From Scybalousia_A sp964639765 (GTDB taxonomy: Bacteria; Bacteroidota; Bacteroidia; Bacteroidales; P3): a stretch of DNA of 64,000 nt. A program made the position numbers and the translations under genes. The stretch is taken from positions 1 through 64,000 of the forward strand of contig CAZXEN010000004.1 in NCBI GenBank assembly GCA_964639765.1, read 5' to 3'. The notes beneath the pieces are model-generated. The model was not told the DNA's origin and ran no database searches. It saw only the letters and a program-made list of their open reading frames with translations. Of this stretch, positions 10,250 to 17,907 are shown piece after piece (the stretch's first letter is position 1; each line of letters opens with the position of its first letter).

Positions 10250-10322
10250 TTATTAGTTGTGTTCTATGAAATGAACAGAAAAAAATAAAACGGATTATTA
10301 AACAAAAAAAACAAATACTAAA

Positions 10323-12236
10323 ATGGGAAAAATAATTGGAATAGACCTTGGAACTACGAACTCTTGCGTAGCAGTTATGGAAGGTAATGAGACAGTGGTA
10401 ATAACAAACAATGAAGGTACTCGTACAACTCCTTCTGTTGTTGGTTTTACAAAAGATGGTGAAAGAAAAGTTGGAAACCCTGCAAAGCGTCAGGCTATAA
10501 CAAATCCACAGAACACTATCTATAGTATCAAGAGATTTATGGGAAATATGTATGACCAGGTTCAGGAAGAGATAAAACATATTCCTTATAAGGTACAGCG
10601 TGGGGATAACAATACTCCTCGTGTGGATATAGATGGAAAACTTTATACTCCTCAGGAAATTTCTGCTATCATTCTTCAGAAAATGAAAAAGACAGCAGAA
10701 GATTATCTTGGTCAGACAGTAACAGAAGCGGTTATCACCGTTCCTGCTTACTTCAACGATTCACAACGTCAGGCTACCAAAGAAGCTGGAGAAATTGCAG
10801 GTCTGAAAGTAAGAAGAATTATCAATGAACCTACTGCTGCCGCTTTGGCTTATGGTCTTGATAAAAAGAATTCAGACTCTCACATAGCAGTATTTGACCT
10901 TGGTGGCGGTACTTTTGATATCAGTATATTGGAACTTGGTGATGGAGTGTTTGAAGTAAAGAGTACAAACGGAGACACTCACCTTGGAGGAGATGATTTT
11001 GACAGAAAGATTATCAACTTCCTTGCAGAAGAGTTTATGAAAGACAATCCTAATGTGGATTTAAGAAAAGACCCTATGGCTCTCCAACGTTTGAAAGAAG
11101 CAGCAGAAAAAGCCAAGATAGAACTTTCTTCTTCTACACAGACAGAAATAAATCTTCCTTATATCACTTCTATTGACAACGTTCCTCAACACTTGAACGT
11201 AACTCTTACAAGAGCTAAGTTTGAACAGCTTTGCGATGACCTTATCAAACGTTGCTTGGTTCCTTGCGAGAAAGCTTTGCAGGATGCCGGCTATGACAAG
11301 AGTAAAATAGACGAAGTCATACTTGTTGGAGGTTCTTCACGTATTCCTGCTGTTCAAAAGCTGGTACAAGATTTCTTTGGCAAAGCTCCTAACAAGAGTG
11401 TCAATCCAGATGAAGTTGTTGCAATAGGTGCTGCTATTCAAGGCGGAGTGCTTACAGGTGAAGTAAAAGATGTCTTGTTGCTTGACGTTACTCCTTTGAG
11501 TTTGGGTATAGAGACATTGGGCGGTGTTATGACCAAATTGATTGATGCCAACACAACCATACCTACAAAGAAATCTCAGGTGTTCTCCACTGCACAGGAC
11601 AACCAACCAAGCGTGGAAATCAACGTTCTTCAAGGCGAAAGAACACGTGCTGCCGATAACAAATCCTTGGGAAGATTTATCCTTAGCGATATACCACCTG
11701 CAAGAAGAGGTGTTCCTCAGATAGAGGTTACATTTGATATTGATGCCAACGGTATTCTTAATGTTTCTGCTCTTGACAAGGCCACAGGAAAACAACAAAG
11801 CATCAAGATAGAGGCATCAAGTGGTTTGAGCGAAGAAGAAATCAAGAGAATGAAAGCCGATGCAGAAGCTCATGCAGACGAAGACAAACGTATGAAAGAA
11901 GAAGCAGACAAAATCAATGCTGCAGATGCTATGATATTCCAGACAGAGAACTTCTTGAAAGAAAACGCAGACAAAGTTCCTGCCGACAAGAAATCAGAAG
12001 TGGAAAGTGCTTTGAAAGATTTGAAAGAAGCTCATGCGGACAAAAATATCTCTGGCATAGATTCTGCTACAGAAAGACTTAACAACGTTCTTCAAAGCGT
12101 AAGCCAGAATATGTACCAGGGAGCAAATTCAAACCAAGGACAAGCTCAAGGCAATCCTCAGCAAGAAAACACTTCTTCCAACAACAATAACAACGATGGA
12201 GACGTAACAGATGCTGACTTTGAAGAGGTGAAATAA
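10323..12236 (+). CDS. dnaK: Chaperone DnaK (Hsp70)
   Basis: A 637-residue cytoplasmic ATP-dependent chaperone that binds exposed hydrophobic peptides and cycles with DnaJ and GrpE. The nucleotide-binding domain opens with GIDLGTTNSCVAVMEG and contains AVFDLGGGTFDISILELG near residue 195. The substrate-binding domain and helical lid follow. The C-terminus is rich in Asn and Gln and ends in acidic DADFEEVK, as in other bacterial DnaK. Length is normal and the gene is intact. The start follows a purine-rich stretch without a Shine-Dalgarno site. No dnaJ or grpE lies nearby, so it is transcribed alone up to the terminator at 12262. Its last codons and terminator are copied in inverted orientation at 31778-31850. 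Confidence 0.98.
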   Translation: MGKIIGIDLGTTNSCVAVMEGNETVVITNNEGTRTTPSVVGFTKDGERKVGNPAKRQAITNPQNTIYSIKRFMGNMYDQVQEEIKHIPYKVQRGDNNTPRVDIDGKLYTPQEISAIILQKMKKTAEDYLGQTVTEAVITVPAYFNDSQRQATKEAGEIAGLKVRRIINEPTAAALAYGLDKKNSDSHIAVFDLGGGTFDISILELGDGVFEVKSTNGDTHLGGDDFDRKIINFLAEEFMKDNPNVDLRKDPMALQRLKEAAEKAKIELSSSTQTEINLPYITSIDNVPQHLNVTLTRAKFEQLCDDLIKRCLVPCEKALQDAGYDKSKIDEVILVGGSSRIPAVQKLVQDFFGKAPNKSVNPDEVVAIGAAIQGGVLTGEVKDVLLLDVTPLSLGIETLGGVMTKLIDANTTIPTKKSQVFSTAQDNQPSVEINVLQGERTRAADNKSLGRFILSDIPPARRGVPQIEVTFDIDANGILNVSALDKATGKQQSIKIEASSGLSEEEIKRMKADAEAHADEDKRMKEEADKINAADAMIFQTENFLKENADKVPADKKSEVESALKDLKEAHADKNISGIDSATERLNNVLQSVSQNMYQGANSNQGQAQGNPQQENTSSNNNNNDGDVTDADFEEVK

Positions 12237-12261
12237 AATACTATAAATCATCAAAATCAAA

Positions 12262-12294
12262 CGGGTGCTGGATAGTTTTCAGCACTCGTTTTTT
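12262..12294 (+). terminator. dnaK terminator, target of island insertion
   Basis: Stem CGGGTGCT/AGCACTCG with an 11-nt loop, followed by six T. The T-tract (ACTCGTTTTTT, 12284-12294) is where the type I restriction island begins. The same 11 bp recur at 21062-21072. Confidence 0.85.
12284..12294. repeat. Left 11-bp direct repeat of the type I island
   Basis: ACTCGTTTTTT. The right copy is at 21062-21072. The inverted fossil at 31741-31850 shows the joined, unoccupied arrangement (ACTCG-T10-ATTG-TTAC), supporting insertion here. Whether this is a target-site duplication or an attachment core cannot be told from the sequence. Confidence 0.6.
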
Positions 12295-12460
12295 ATTGCT
12301 TTCTATAACAGAAGTATTAAGAAACCTGCCTTGATGGGACAGGTCAGTTGTAGTTAGAGTTTCTTATTAAACTGTCTTATGTAGATTTTCGACATATTGA
12401 AAAACAGAATTCTTATTCATGTAAACATACATAAAAACCGTTTGATTTCAATCATATTCT

Positions 12461-12673
12461 TCATTTAGCATAATAACCACCTGTCTTGTTAGAATCTCGA
12501 TGTTCAATCAATCCTTCTTTCATAAGTATGGCTATATGTCTACCAATTGCAGCGATACTTTTCCCTGATAAATCAGAAATGCTCTTACGTCGGATACCCG
12601 GATTCAAGCGAATAATAGTGTATGTAGCCCTTACATTATCATTTAGTGTATCATTTATCGTATCATTAAACAC
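12461..12673 (-). pseudogene. Winged-helix C-terminal fragment
   Basis: Seventy residues: a low-complexity lead (NDTINDTLNDNV), a helix-turn-helix with NPGIRRKSISDLSGKS, and a wing ending in KTGGYYAK. This matches the C-terminal winged helix of AlbA_2/Schlafen-type ATP-binding proteins, whose N-terminal part is absent. It lies just inside the left end of the type I island. The N-terminal start of a similar protein (MTENEIREILL) is found as a fragment at 39881. It could instead be a small free-standing repressor, but the truncated look and position favour a remnant. Confidence 0.45.
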
Positions 12674-12696
12674 ACAAGCATTCCTTGGTAGAAGGC

Positions 12697-12735
12697 AATG
12701 ACCCCTTCAGAATATCCGTTGGGGTCATTTTTTTA
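12697..12735. terminator. Rho-independent terminator before hsdM
   Basis: AATGACCCC (12697-12705) pairs with GGGGTCATT (12721-12729) and is followed by T-rich sequence. It isolates the restriction operon from upstream transcription. Confidence 0.75.
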
Positions 12736-12841
12736 TTATTGGAAGGCAATAATAACACAATTTTAACGTTATAACTATCATAAAATGTGGCTTCTATTGA
12801 ATAACGATGGGGTCATAACGAACAATAAGACAGTTATAACA

Positions 12842-14398
12842 ATGACAGATAATAAGAAAGAGCAAGAACGTAACGAACTGCACCGCACCATCTGGGCGAT
12901 AGCGGACGAGATGAGAGGCAGCGTGGATGGTTGGGACTTCAAGTCGTACATTCTCGGCATACTATTCTACCGATACATCAGCGAGAACATCACCAACTAC
13001 ATCAACCGTGGCGAATGGGAAAGCGGCAACACCGGTTTCGACTATGCAAACCTTGAAGACAGCGTGGCGGAGGATGCGCGTGAGGATATGGTCGGCGTGA
13101 AAGGGTTCTTCATTCTTCCGTCCCAACTGTTCTGCAACGTGTGCAAGCGTTGTGATAAGGACGACAACCTGAACGAGACCCTCGAAAATATATTCACAGC
13201 GATAGAGGCAAGTGCAAAGGGTACGGAGAGCGAAGACGACTTTAAAGGATTGTTTGCAGACCTCGATGTTAATAGCAATAAACTTGGAGCGACCGTCGTG
13301 AAGCGCAACGAGAAGTTGGTGAAACTCCTCCGAGGCATACAGCAGATGCAACTCGGCGACTACCAAGACAACACCATAGATGCATTCGGTGATGCATACG
13401 AATACCTGATGGGTATGTATGCAAGCAATGCAGGCAAGAGCGGCGGCGAATACTACACCCCACAAGAGGTGTCCGAACTCCTCACCAAACTGGCGACCCT
13501 CGGCAAGACCGAAGTCAATAAAGTGTATGACCCGGCGTGTGGCAGCGGTTCCCTGTTGTTGAAAGCGGCGAAGATCCTGGGCAAGGAGAATGTCCGTCAG
13601 GGTTTCTTCGGTCAGGAAATCAACCTCACCACCTATAACCTGTGTCGTATAAATATGTTCCTGCACGACATCGACTACGACAAGTTCGACATAGCGTGTG
13701 AAGACACCCTGATTTCACCGCAGCACTGGGACGACGAACCCTTCGAGGTCATCGTCAGCAATCCTCCGTACAACATCAAGTGGAAAGGCGACGACGACAT
13801 CACCCTCATCAACGACCCCCGATATGCACCGGCGGGCGTGTTGGCACCAAAGAGCAAGGCGGACTTTGCGTTCATAATGCACTCGCTGGCGTGGTTGGCA
13901 CCCAACGGCACGGCAGCCATCGTCTGTTTCCCCAGCGTGATGTATCGTAGCGGAGTGGAGAAGAAGATAAGGCAGTACCTCATTGACAACAACTATGTGG
14001 ATTGCATCATCCAACTACCCGACAACCTGTTCTTCGGCACCACCATAGCAACCTGCATTATGGTGTTGAAGAAAGCGAAGAAGGACAACAGCACCCTGTT
14101 CATAGATGCAAGCAAGGAGTGTGTAAAGATAACCAACAACAACAAACTCACCCCCGAGAACATCGCCCACATCGTGCAGATGTTTGCAGACCGTAAGGAT
14201 GTGCAGTATCAGTGTCGTCTGGTCAGCAACAAAGAGATAGCAGAGGGTGACTACAACCTGTCGGTATCCACCTATGTGGAGCAGGAGGACACCCGTGAGA
14301 AGGTGGATATAGTGGAACTGAATGCAAGGATAGAAAAGATTGTGGCACACGAGAATGAGTTGAGGGCACAGATTGACGAAATCATTAAGGAGTTGTAG
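12842..14398 (+). CDS. hsdM: Type I restriction-modification methyltransferase subunit HsdM
   Basis: N6-adenine methyltransferase that pairs with HsdS to methylate target DNA and with HsdR to form the restriction complex. The N-terminal helical domain (ELHRTIWAIADEMRGSVDGW, FYRYISENIT) is typical. The AdoMet motif DPACGSGSLLLKA lies near residue 230 and the catalytic NPPY near residue 308. I chose ATG 12842 (MTDNKKEQERNE) because homologues start there; an in-frame ATG at 12785 would add 19 residues. It is the first gene of a tight operon (2-nt gap to fic, 4-nt gap to hsdS). Base composition is visibly GC-richer than the core genes, which suggests transfer from another Bacteroidota lineage. 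Confidence 0.93.
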   Translation: MTDNKKEQERNELHRTIWAIADEMRGSVDGWDFKSYILGILFYRYISENITNYINRGEWESGNTGFDYANLEDSVAEDAREDMVGVKGFFILPSQLFCNVCKRCDKDDNLNETLENIFTAIEASAKGTESEDDFKGLFADLDVNSNKLGATVVKRNEKLVKLLRGIQQMQLGDYQDNTIDAFGDAYEYLMGMYASNAGKSGGEYYTPQEVSELLTKLATLGKTEVNKVYDPACGSGSLLLKAAKILGKENVRQGFFGQEINLTTYNLCRINMFLHDIDYDKFDIACEDTLISPQHWDDEPFEVIVSNPPYNIKWKGDDDITLINDPRYAPAGVLAPKSKADFAFIMHSLAWLAPNGTAAIVCFPSVMYRSGVEKKIRQYLIDNNYVDCIIQLPDNLFFGTTIATCIMVLKKAKKDNSTLFIDASKECVKITNNNKLTPENIAHIVQMFADRKDVQYQCRLVSNKEIAEGDYNLSVSTYVEQEDTREKVDIVELNARIEKIVAHENELRAQIDEIIKEL

Positions 14399-14400
14399 TT

Positions 14401-15267
14401 ATGGGCAAGATATCCTTCCGGTTTTACAAAGACCACGAAGTCCGGGCTATCTGGAACGACGAAGAAAACAAGTGGTATTTTTCCATTGTCGATATAGTGG
14501 CAGCCATTACCGGGAGTCCACGTCCTCGTGTATACTGGGGTACTGTAAAGAACAGACAGAAAGCGGACTACGGTCAGTTGTATTCAAAATGTATACAACT
14601 GAAACTACTTGCAGCTGACGGCAAACATTACGCTACGGACTGCTTTGCACAAGAGGATGTCGAAGAAGTGGTAAAGACCCTTCCAGCCAAAAATACAGTC
14701 GACTTCCTCGATTGGTTCACCTACAGCGATAACACTATCGACGGACGCAGCCGCAAGAAGGCCTATACCTTGTGGGAGAGCAACATTGTCTCCGTAAAGG
14801 ATGTCGGAAAGGTAAAATCGCTACAACAGATTCACGCCTACCTCTTTGGTGGCCTCTACGACTTTGCTGGAAAGATACGAACCAAGACTATATCCAAAGG
14901 CAACACTATCTTTTGTTTGGCAGAACACTTGCACAGCTACCTGAAGACCGTCGAGGCGATGCCCGAATCGACGTTTGATGAAGTTGTGGACAAGTATGTG
15001 GAGATGAATATGGCACACCCCTTTATGGAGGGCAACGGAAGGAGTACACGCATCTGGCTTGACATGATACTGAAGAAGCGTTTGGGGCTATGTGTCGATT
15101 GGAGCAAGATAGGCAAACAAGACTATCTGAGCGCGATGATAGAAAGCGAGAAGGACAGCGGCAAAATCAGAGCCTTGTTGAAACAAGCCTTGACTGACCG
15201 TATCGACGACCGCGAGATATTTATGAAAGGCATAGACTACTCATATTACTACGAACAGGAGGACTAA
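14401..15267 (+). CDS. BRO-N-like/Fic domain fusion protein
   Basis: A 288-residue protein in two parts. Residues 1 to about 95 resemble a BRO-N/RhuM domain (FYKDHEVRAIWNDEENKWYF, then GSPRPRVYWGTVKNRQK), a fold common in phage antirepressors. From about residue 100 a Fic domain follows, with the complete active-site loop HPFMEGNGRSTR (about 206-217), so AMP-transferase (or other NMP-transferase) activity on a protein is expected. I see no obvious inhibitory helix motif. The gene sits between hsdM and hsdS with 2- and 4-nt gaps, so it is co-expressed with the restriction enzyme. The target is unknown. A second, truncated copy lies at 40040-40303, also followed by the start of an hsdS, so the fic-hsdS order is a conserved unit. 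Confidence 0.85.
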   Translation: MGKISFRFYKDHEVRAIWNDEENKWYFSIVDIVAAITGSPRPRVYWGTVKNRQKADYGQLYSKCIQLKLLAADGKHYATDCFAQEDVEEVVKTLPAKNTVDFLDWFTYSDNTIDGRSRKKAYTLWESNIVSVKDVGKVKSLQQIHAYLFGGLYDFAGKIRTKTISKGNTIFCLAEHLHSYLKTVEAMPESTFDEVVDKYVEMNMAHPFMEGNGRSTRIWLDMILKKRLGLCVDWSKIGKQDYLSAMIESEKDSGKIRALLKQALTDRIDDREIFMKGIDYSYYYEQED

Positions 15268-15271
15268 CGGT

Positions 15272-16486
15272 ATGGGAAAGATTGACGAACTGACTAACGA
15301 AGCGAGCGCAATGCGGAAACCTGTTTCTGGCATTGCCGAGCAAGGAGGAAGTGGCGCGATAGCGCAACTGATACAGCAATATTGCCCCGAGGGAGTTGAA
15401 TGGAAGAAAATAGAGGATGTGTGTAAAGTAAAAACACCACCCGCTAAACTCAAAACATCCGATTACCAAGAGCAGGGATTATTTCAAATAATTGACCAAG
15501 GCCAACAGCAATATGCAGGCTACACTGACAACGAAAAGGCAGTGGTCGAAGATGGTGAATACATTTTGTACGGAGACCATACTTGTATTGTAAAGTACCA
15601 CAAGGGTCGTTTTGCACAAGGAGCAGATGGTCTAAAAATACTCACATCAAAAGCGAACAACTCAAAGTATGTGTATTACGCTTTTAGTGCATACAACTTG
15701 ACAAGTACAGAATACAAAAGACATTGGACACAAGCGAAAGAGATAGAAATCCCCCTTCCTCCGCTGCCTGTGCAGGAGGCGATAGTCGATATTCTCGACC
15801 GCTTCGCGGTATATGCAGCGGAGCTGCAAGCGGAGCTGCAAGCGAGACAACAACAATACAACTATTACCGTGATACACTGCTGTCCTTTGAAGGCAGAGA
15901 GGATGTGGAATGGAAAAAACTGGGGGAGGTGTGTGTATACTCAAAAGAACGAATTGGAGTGGAAGAGGTAAATGAAGATACTTATGTTAGTGTTGAAAAT
16001 CTTCTTCCGAACCAACGTGGTAAGGAGAAGGCAAGCAATGTTCCCAAGGAAGGTAATTGTGTCAGGTTCGAACCCAATGACGTATTGATAGGAAACATTC
16101 GACCATACTTACATAAAATATGGTATGCAGATTGTGTGGGCGGAACCAATGGGGATGTATTGTGTATCAGAATAAAGGAAGACAAAAAGAATATTATCAT
16201 TCCACGCTATCTATATTGTGTTTTATCATCTCATACATTTTTTGATTACGACAACAATTATTCAAAAGGTGCAAAAATGCCCAGAGGTGATAAGCAGAAA
16301 GTTATGGAGTATGAGTTAGGTATCCCTCCACTTGCAGAGCAGCAACGAATAGTCTCTATCCTCGACCGTTTCGACACTCTCACCAATGACCTGTCGCAAG
16401 GGCTTCCGGCGGAGATTGAGGCGCGGCGGCAGCAATATGAGTATTATAGAGACCAACTACTAACCTTCAAAAGAAAGGAAGCGTAA
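15272..16486 (+). CDS. hsdS: Type I restriction specificity subunit HsdS
   Basis: Determines the bipartite DNA target of the HsdMSR complex. Its 404 residues hold two target-recognition domains, each followed by a conserved helical spacer: PLPPLPVQEAIVDILDRF (about 160) with RQQQYNYYRDTLLSF, and PLAEQQRIVSILDRF (about 358) with RRQQYEYYRDQLLTF. The internal symmetry supports an intact two-TRD subunit. The central spacer contains a tandem 12-bp repeat encoding AELQ-AELQ. No second hsdS or inverted TRD cassette lies within the operon. Confidence 0.93.
   Translation: MGKIDELTNEASAMRKPVSGIAEQGGSGAIAQLIQQYCPEGVEWKKIEDVCKVKTPPAKLKTSDYQEQGLFQIIDQGQQQYAGYTDNEKAVVEDGEYILYGDHTCIVKYHKGRFAQGADGLKILTSKANNSKYVYYAFSAYNLTSTEYKRHWTQAKEIEIPLPPLPVQEAIVDILDRFAVYAAELQAELQARQQQYNYYRDTLLSFEGREDVEWKKLGEVCVYSKERIGVEEVNEDTYVSVENLLPNQRGKEKASNVPKEGNCVRFEPNDVLIGNIRPYLHKIWYADCVGGTNGDVLCIRIKEDKKNIIIPRYLYCVLSSHTFFDYDNNYSKGAKMPRGDKQKVMEYELGIPPLAEQQRIVSILDRFDTLTNDLSQGLPAEIEARRQQYEYYRDQLLTFKRKEA
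15818..15841 (+). repeat. Tandem 12-bp repeat in the HsdS spacer
   Basis: GCGGAGCTGCAA occurs twice in tandem, encoding AELQ-AELQ in the helix between the two recognition domains. Loss or gain keeps the frame and changes spacer length by four residues. In EcoR124I/II a four-residue TAEL repeat at this place sets the spacing of the two half-sites. Confidence 0.85.
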
Positions 16487-16496
16487 ATGGGACGAA

Positions 16497-16640
16497 TCAT
16501 AAAACAAATAATTTGAAAAGGAACAACACCAGTGGAAAAACTCCCGCAAAGCAATCAAGAATATGGGCGATTTATCACACATGTTTCAAACCGATATTTA
16601 TTGTCTATTGACAAAAAAGATGTATTTTTGCAAAAAATAT
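16497..16640 (+). pseudogene. Short broken ORF between hsdS and the ATPase gene
   Basis: An ATG right after hsdS reads MGRIIKQII, meets a TGA, and continues in frame as KEQHQWKNSRKAIKNMGDL and onward. It looks like the N-terminus of a small protein interrupted by a nonsense codon. I do not recognise the family. Confidence 0.3.
16601..16630 (+). promoter_or_regulatory. Bacteroidota-type promoter for the ATPase gene
   Basis: TTG (16601-16603), 19-nt spacer, then TATTTTTG (16623-16630), 21 nt before ATG 16651. This fits the TTG-N19-TAnnTTTG consensus and suggests that the ATPase gene has its own promoter within the restriction island. Confidence 0.6.
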
Positions 16641-16650
16641 CAATAGAGAG

Positions 16651-17904
16651 ATGAGAGTAGAACGTAAACAATATACAGATAGACTTTTATCCAGTATGCA
16701 TAACGGTATGGTGAAAGTGATTACTGGGGCTCGGCGCTGCGGAAAATCGTTTTTGCTATTTAATCTTTTCCGTTCATTATTATTAGATAAAGGCATCGAC
16801 GAACAGCATATTATAACCATAGCGCTCGATGACTTGGATAATGTACACTTGCTTGACAATTTATCACTCCACAAGTACATCAAGTCACAATTGAAAGACG
16901 AGCGCATGCACTATGTTTTCCTTGATGAAATTCAGTTAGTGCCAGCCTTTGAAACAGTGCTGAACAGCCTATTACATCTGCCCAATGTGGATTGCTATGT
17001 AACTGGAAGCAACTCACGATTTCTTTCTTCTGACATCATCACAGAATTTCGTGGCCGTGGCGACGAGATACGGGTTTACCCATTTTCTTTCTCTGAGTTT
17101 CAGTCCTCATTCAACGGTACATTCCACGAAGCATGGAAAGAATACTGCCTATACGGCGGAATGCCGCAATGCGCTTCGATGCCTACCTCTCGACAAAAAG
17201 AGGAGTACCTTAAAAGGTTGTTCCAGTTTACTTATCTGACTGATATAGTCAACAGGCATAATTTAAGACATCCTGATGACTTATATGATTTAACAAAAAC
17301 AATTGCCTCATCTATAGGAAACCTTACTAATCCAACCAACTTACAAAACACATTCAAAAGCGTGAAGAAAAATGACATTTCACGTAACACTATAGTGTCA
17401 TACCTCAATTATTTAGAAGACTCTTTTCTTATTGACGAGGCATTGCGATTCGACATTAAAGGAAAACAGTATATAAATACGCCATTGAAGTATTATTTTG
17501 TGGACGTCGGACTACGTAATGCATTATTGAACTTCCGTCAGCAAAACGAGGGCAGCATAATGGAGAATGTTATTTTCAATGAATTAAAAACCAGAGGCTA
17601 TTCTGTTGATGTGGGTCAGGTGCAAGTCGCTGAAAAAAACAGAAACGGTAATACCGTTCGTAAATATCTTGAAGTTGACTTTGTGGTGAACCACGGTACA
17701 AAACGTTACTACATTCAATCGTCAGCAAGTATGGATGGCGATGAAAAGCAGCAACAAGAAATGGCGTCCTTGCAGAACATCGACGATTCATTTAAGAAAA
17801 TAATCATTACTCATTCCGAACAAAAGCCATGGTATAATCAACAGGGTATTTTGATCCTTGCCTTGCATGATTTCCTGCTTGACAATAATTCAATAGAATT
17901 TTGA
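16651..17904 (+). CDS. DUF4143-type AAA ATPase (COG1373)
   Basis: A 417-residue P-loop ATPase with Walker A GARRCGKS (residues 26-33), Walker B YVFLDEIQ (about 88-95), and a sensor region with VTGSNSRFLSS. A DUF4143-like C-terminal half holds a putative restriction-like core (VDFVVNHGTKRYYIQ). Proteins of this family are very common in Bacteroidota, often with toxin-antitoxin or restriction genes, and their role is unresolved. It is inserted between hsdS and hsdR and has its own predicted promoter. Its base composition is lower in GC than hsdM and hsdR, so it may be a later insertion. A second, different DUF4143 ATPase is at 40304-41764. Confidence 0.85.
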   Translation: MRVERKQYTDRLLSSMHNGMVKVITGARRCGKSFLLFNLFRSLLLDKGIDEQHIITIALDDLDNVHLLDNLSLHKYIKSQLKDERMHYVFLDEIQLVPAFETVLNSLLHLPNVDCYVTGSNSRFLSSDIITEFRGRGDEIRVYPFSFSEFQSSFNGTFHEAWKEYCLYGGMPQCASMPTSRQKEEYLKRLFQFTYLTDIVNRHNLRHPDDLYDLTKTIASSIGNLTNPTNLQNTFKSVKKNDISRNTIVSYLNYLEDSFLIDEALRFDIKGKQYINTPLKYYFVDVGLRNALLNFRQQNEGSIMENVIFNELKTRGYSVDVGQVQVAEKNRNGNTVRKYLEVDFVVNHGTKRYYIQSSASMDGDEKQQQEMASLQNIDDSFKKIIITHSEQKPWYNQQGILILALHDFLLDNNSIEF

Positions 17905-17907
17905 AAT

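Noticed and set aside
11337..11798. 153-residue minus frame inside dnaK
   Set aside because: Cysteine-rich nonsense opposite a well-conserved chaperone domain.
12962..13666. 234-residue minus frame inside hsdM
   Set aside because: Long only because GC-rich hsdM codons leave few stops on the other strand; no recognisable domain.
16601..16640. IS terminal repeat before the ATPase gene
   Set aside because: No matching inverted repeat or target duplication was found around 16.5-17.9 kb; the sequence is better read as a promoter.
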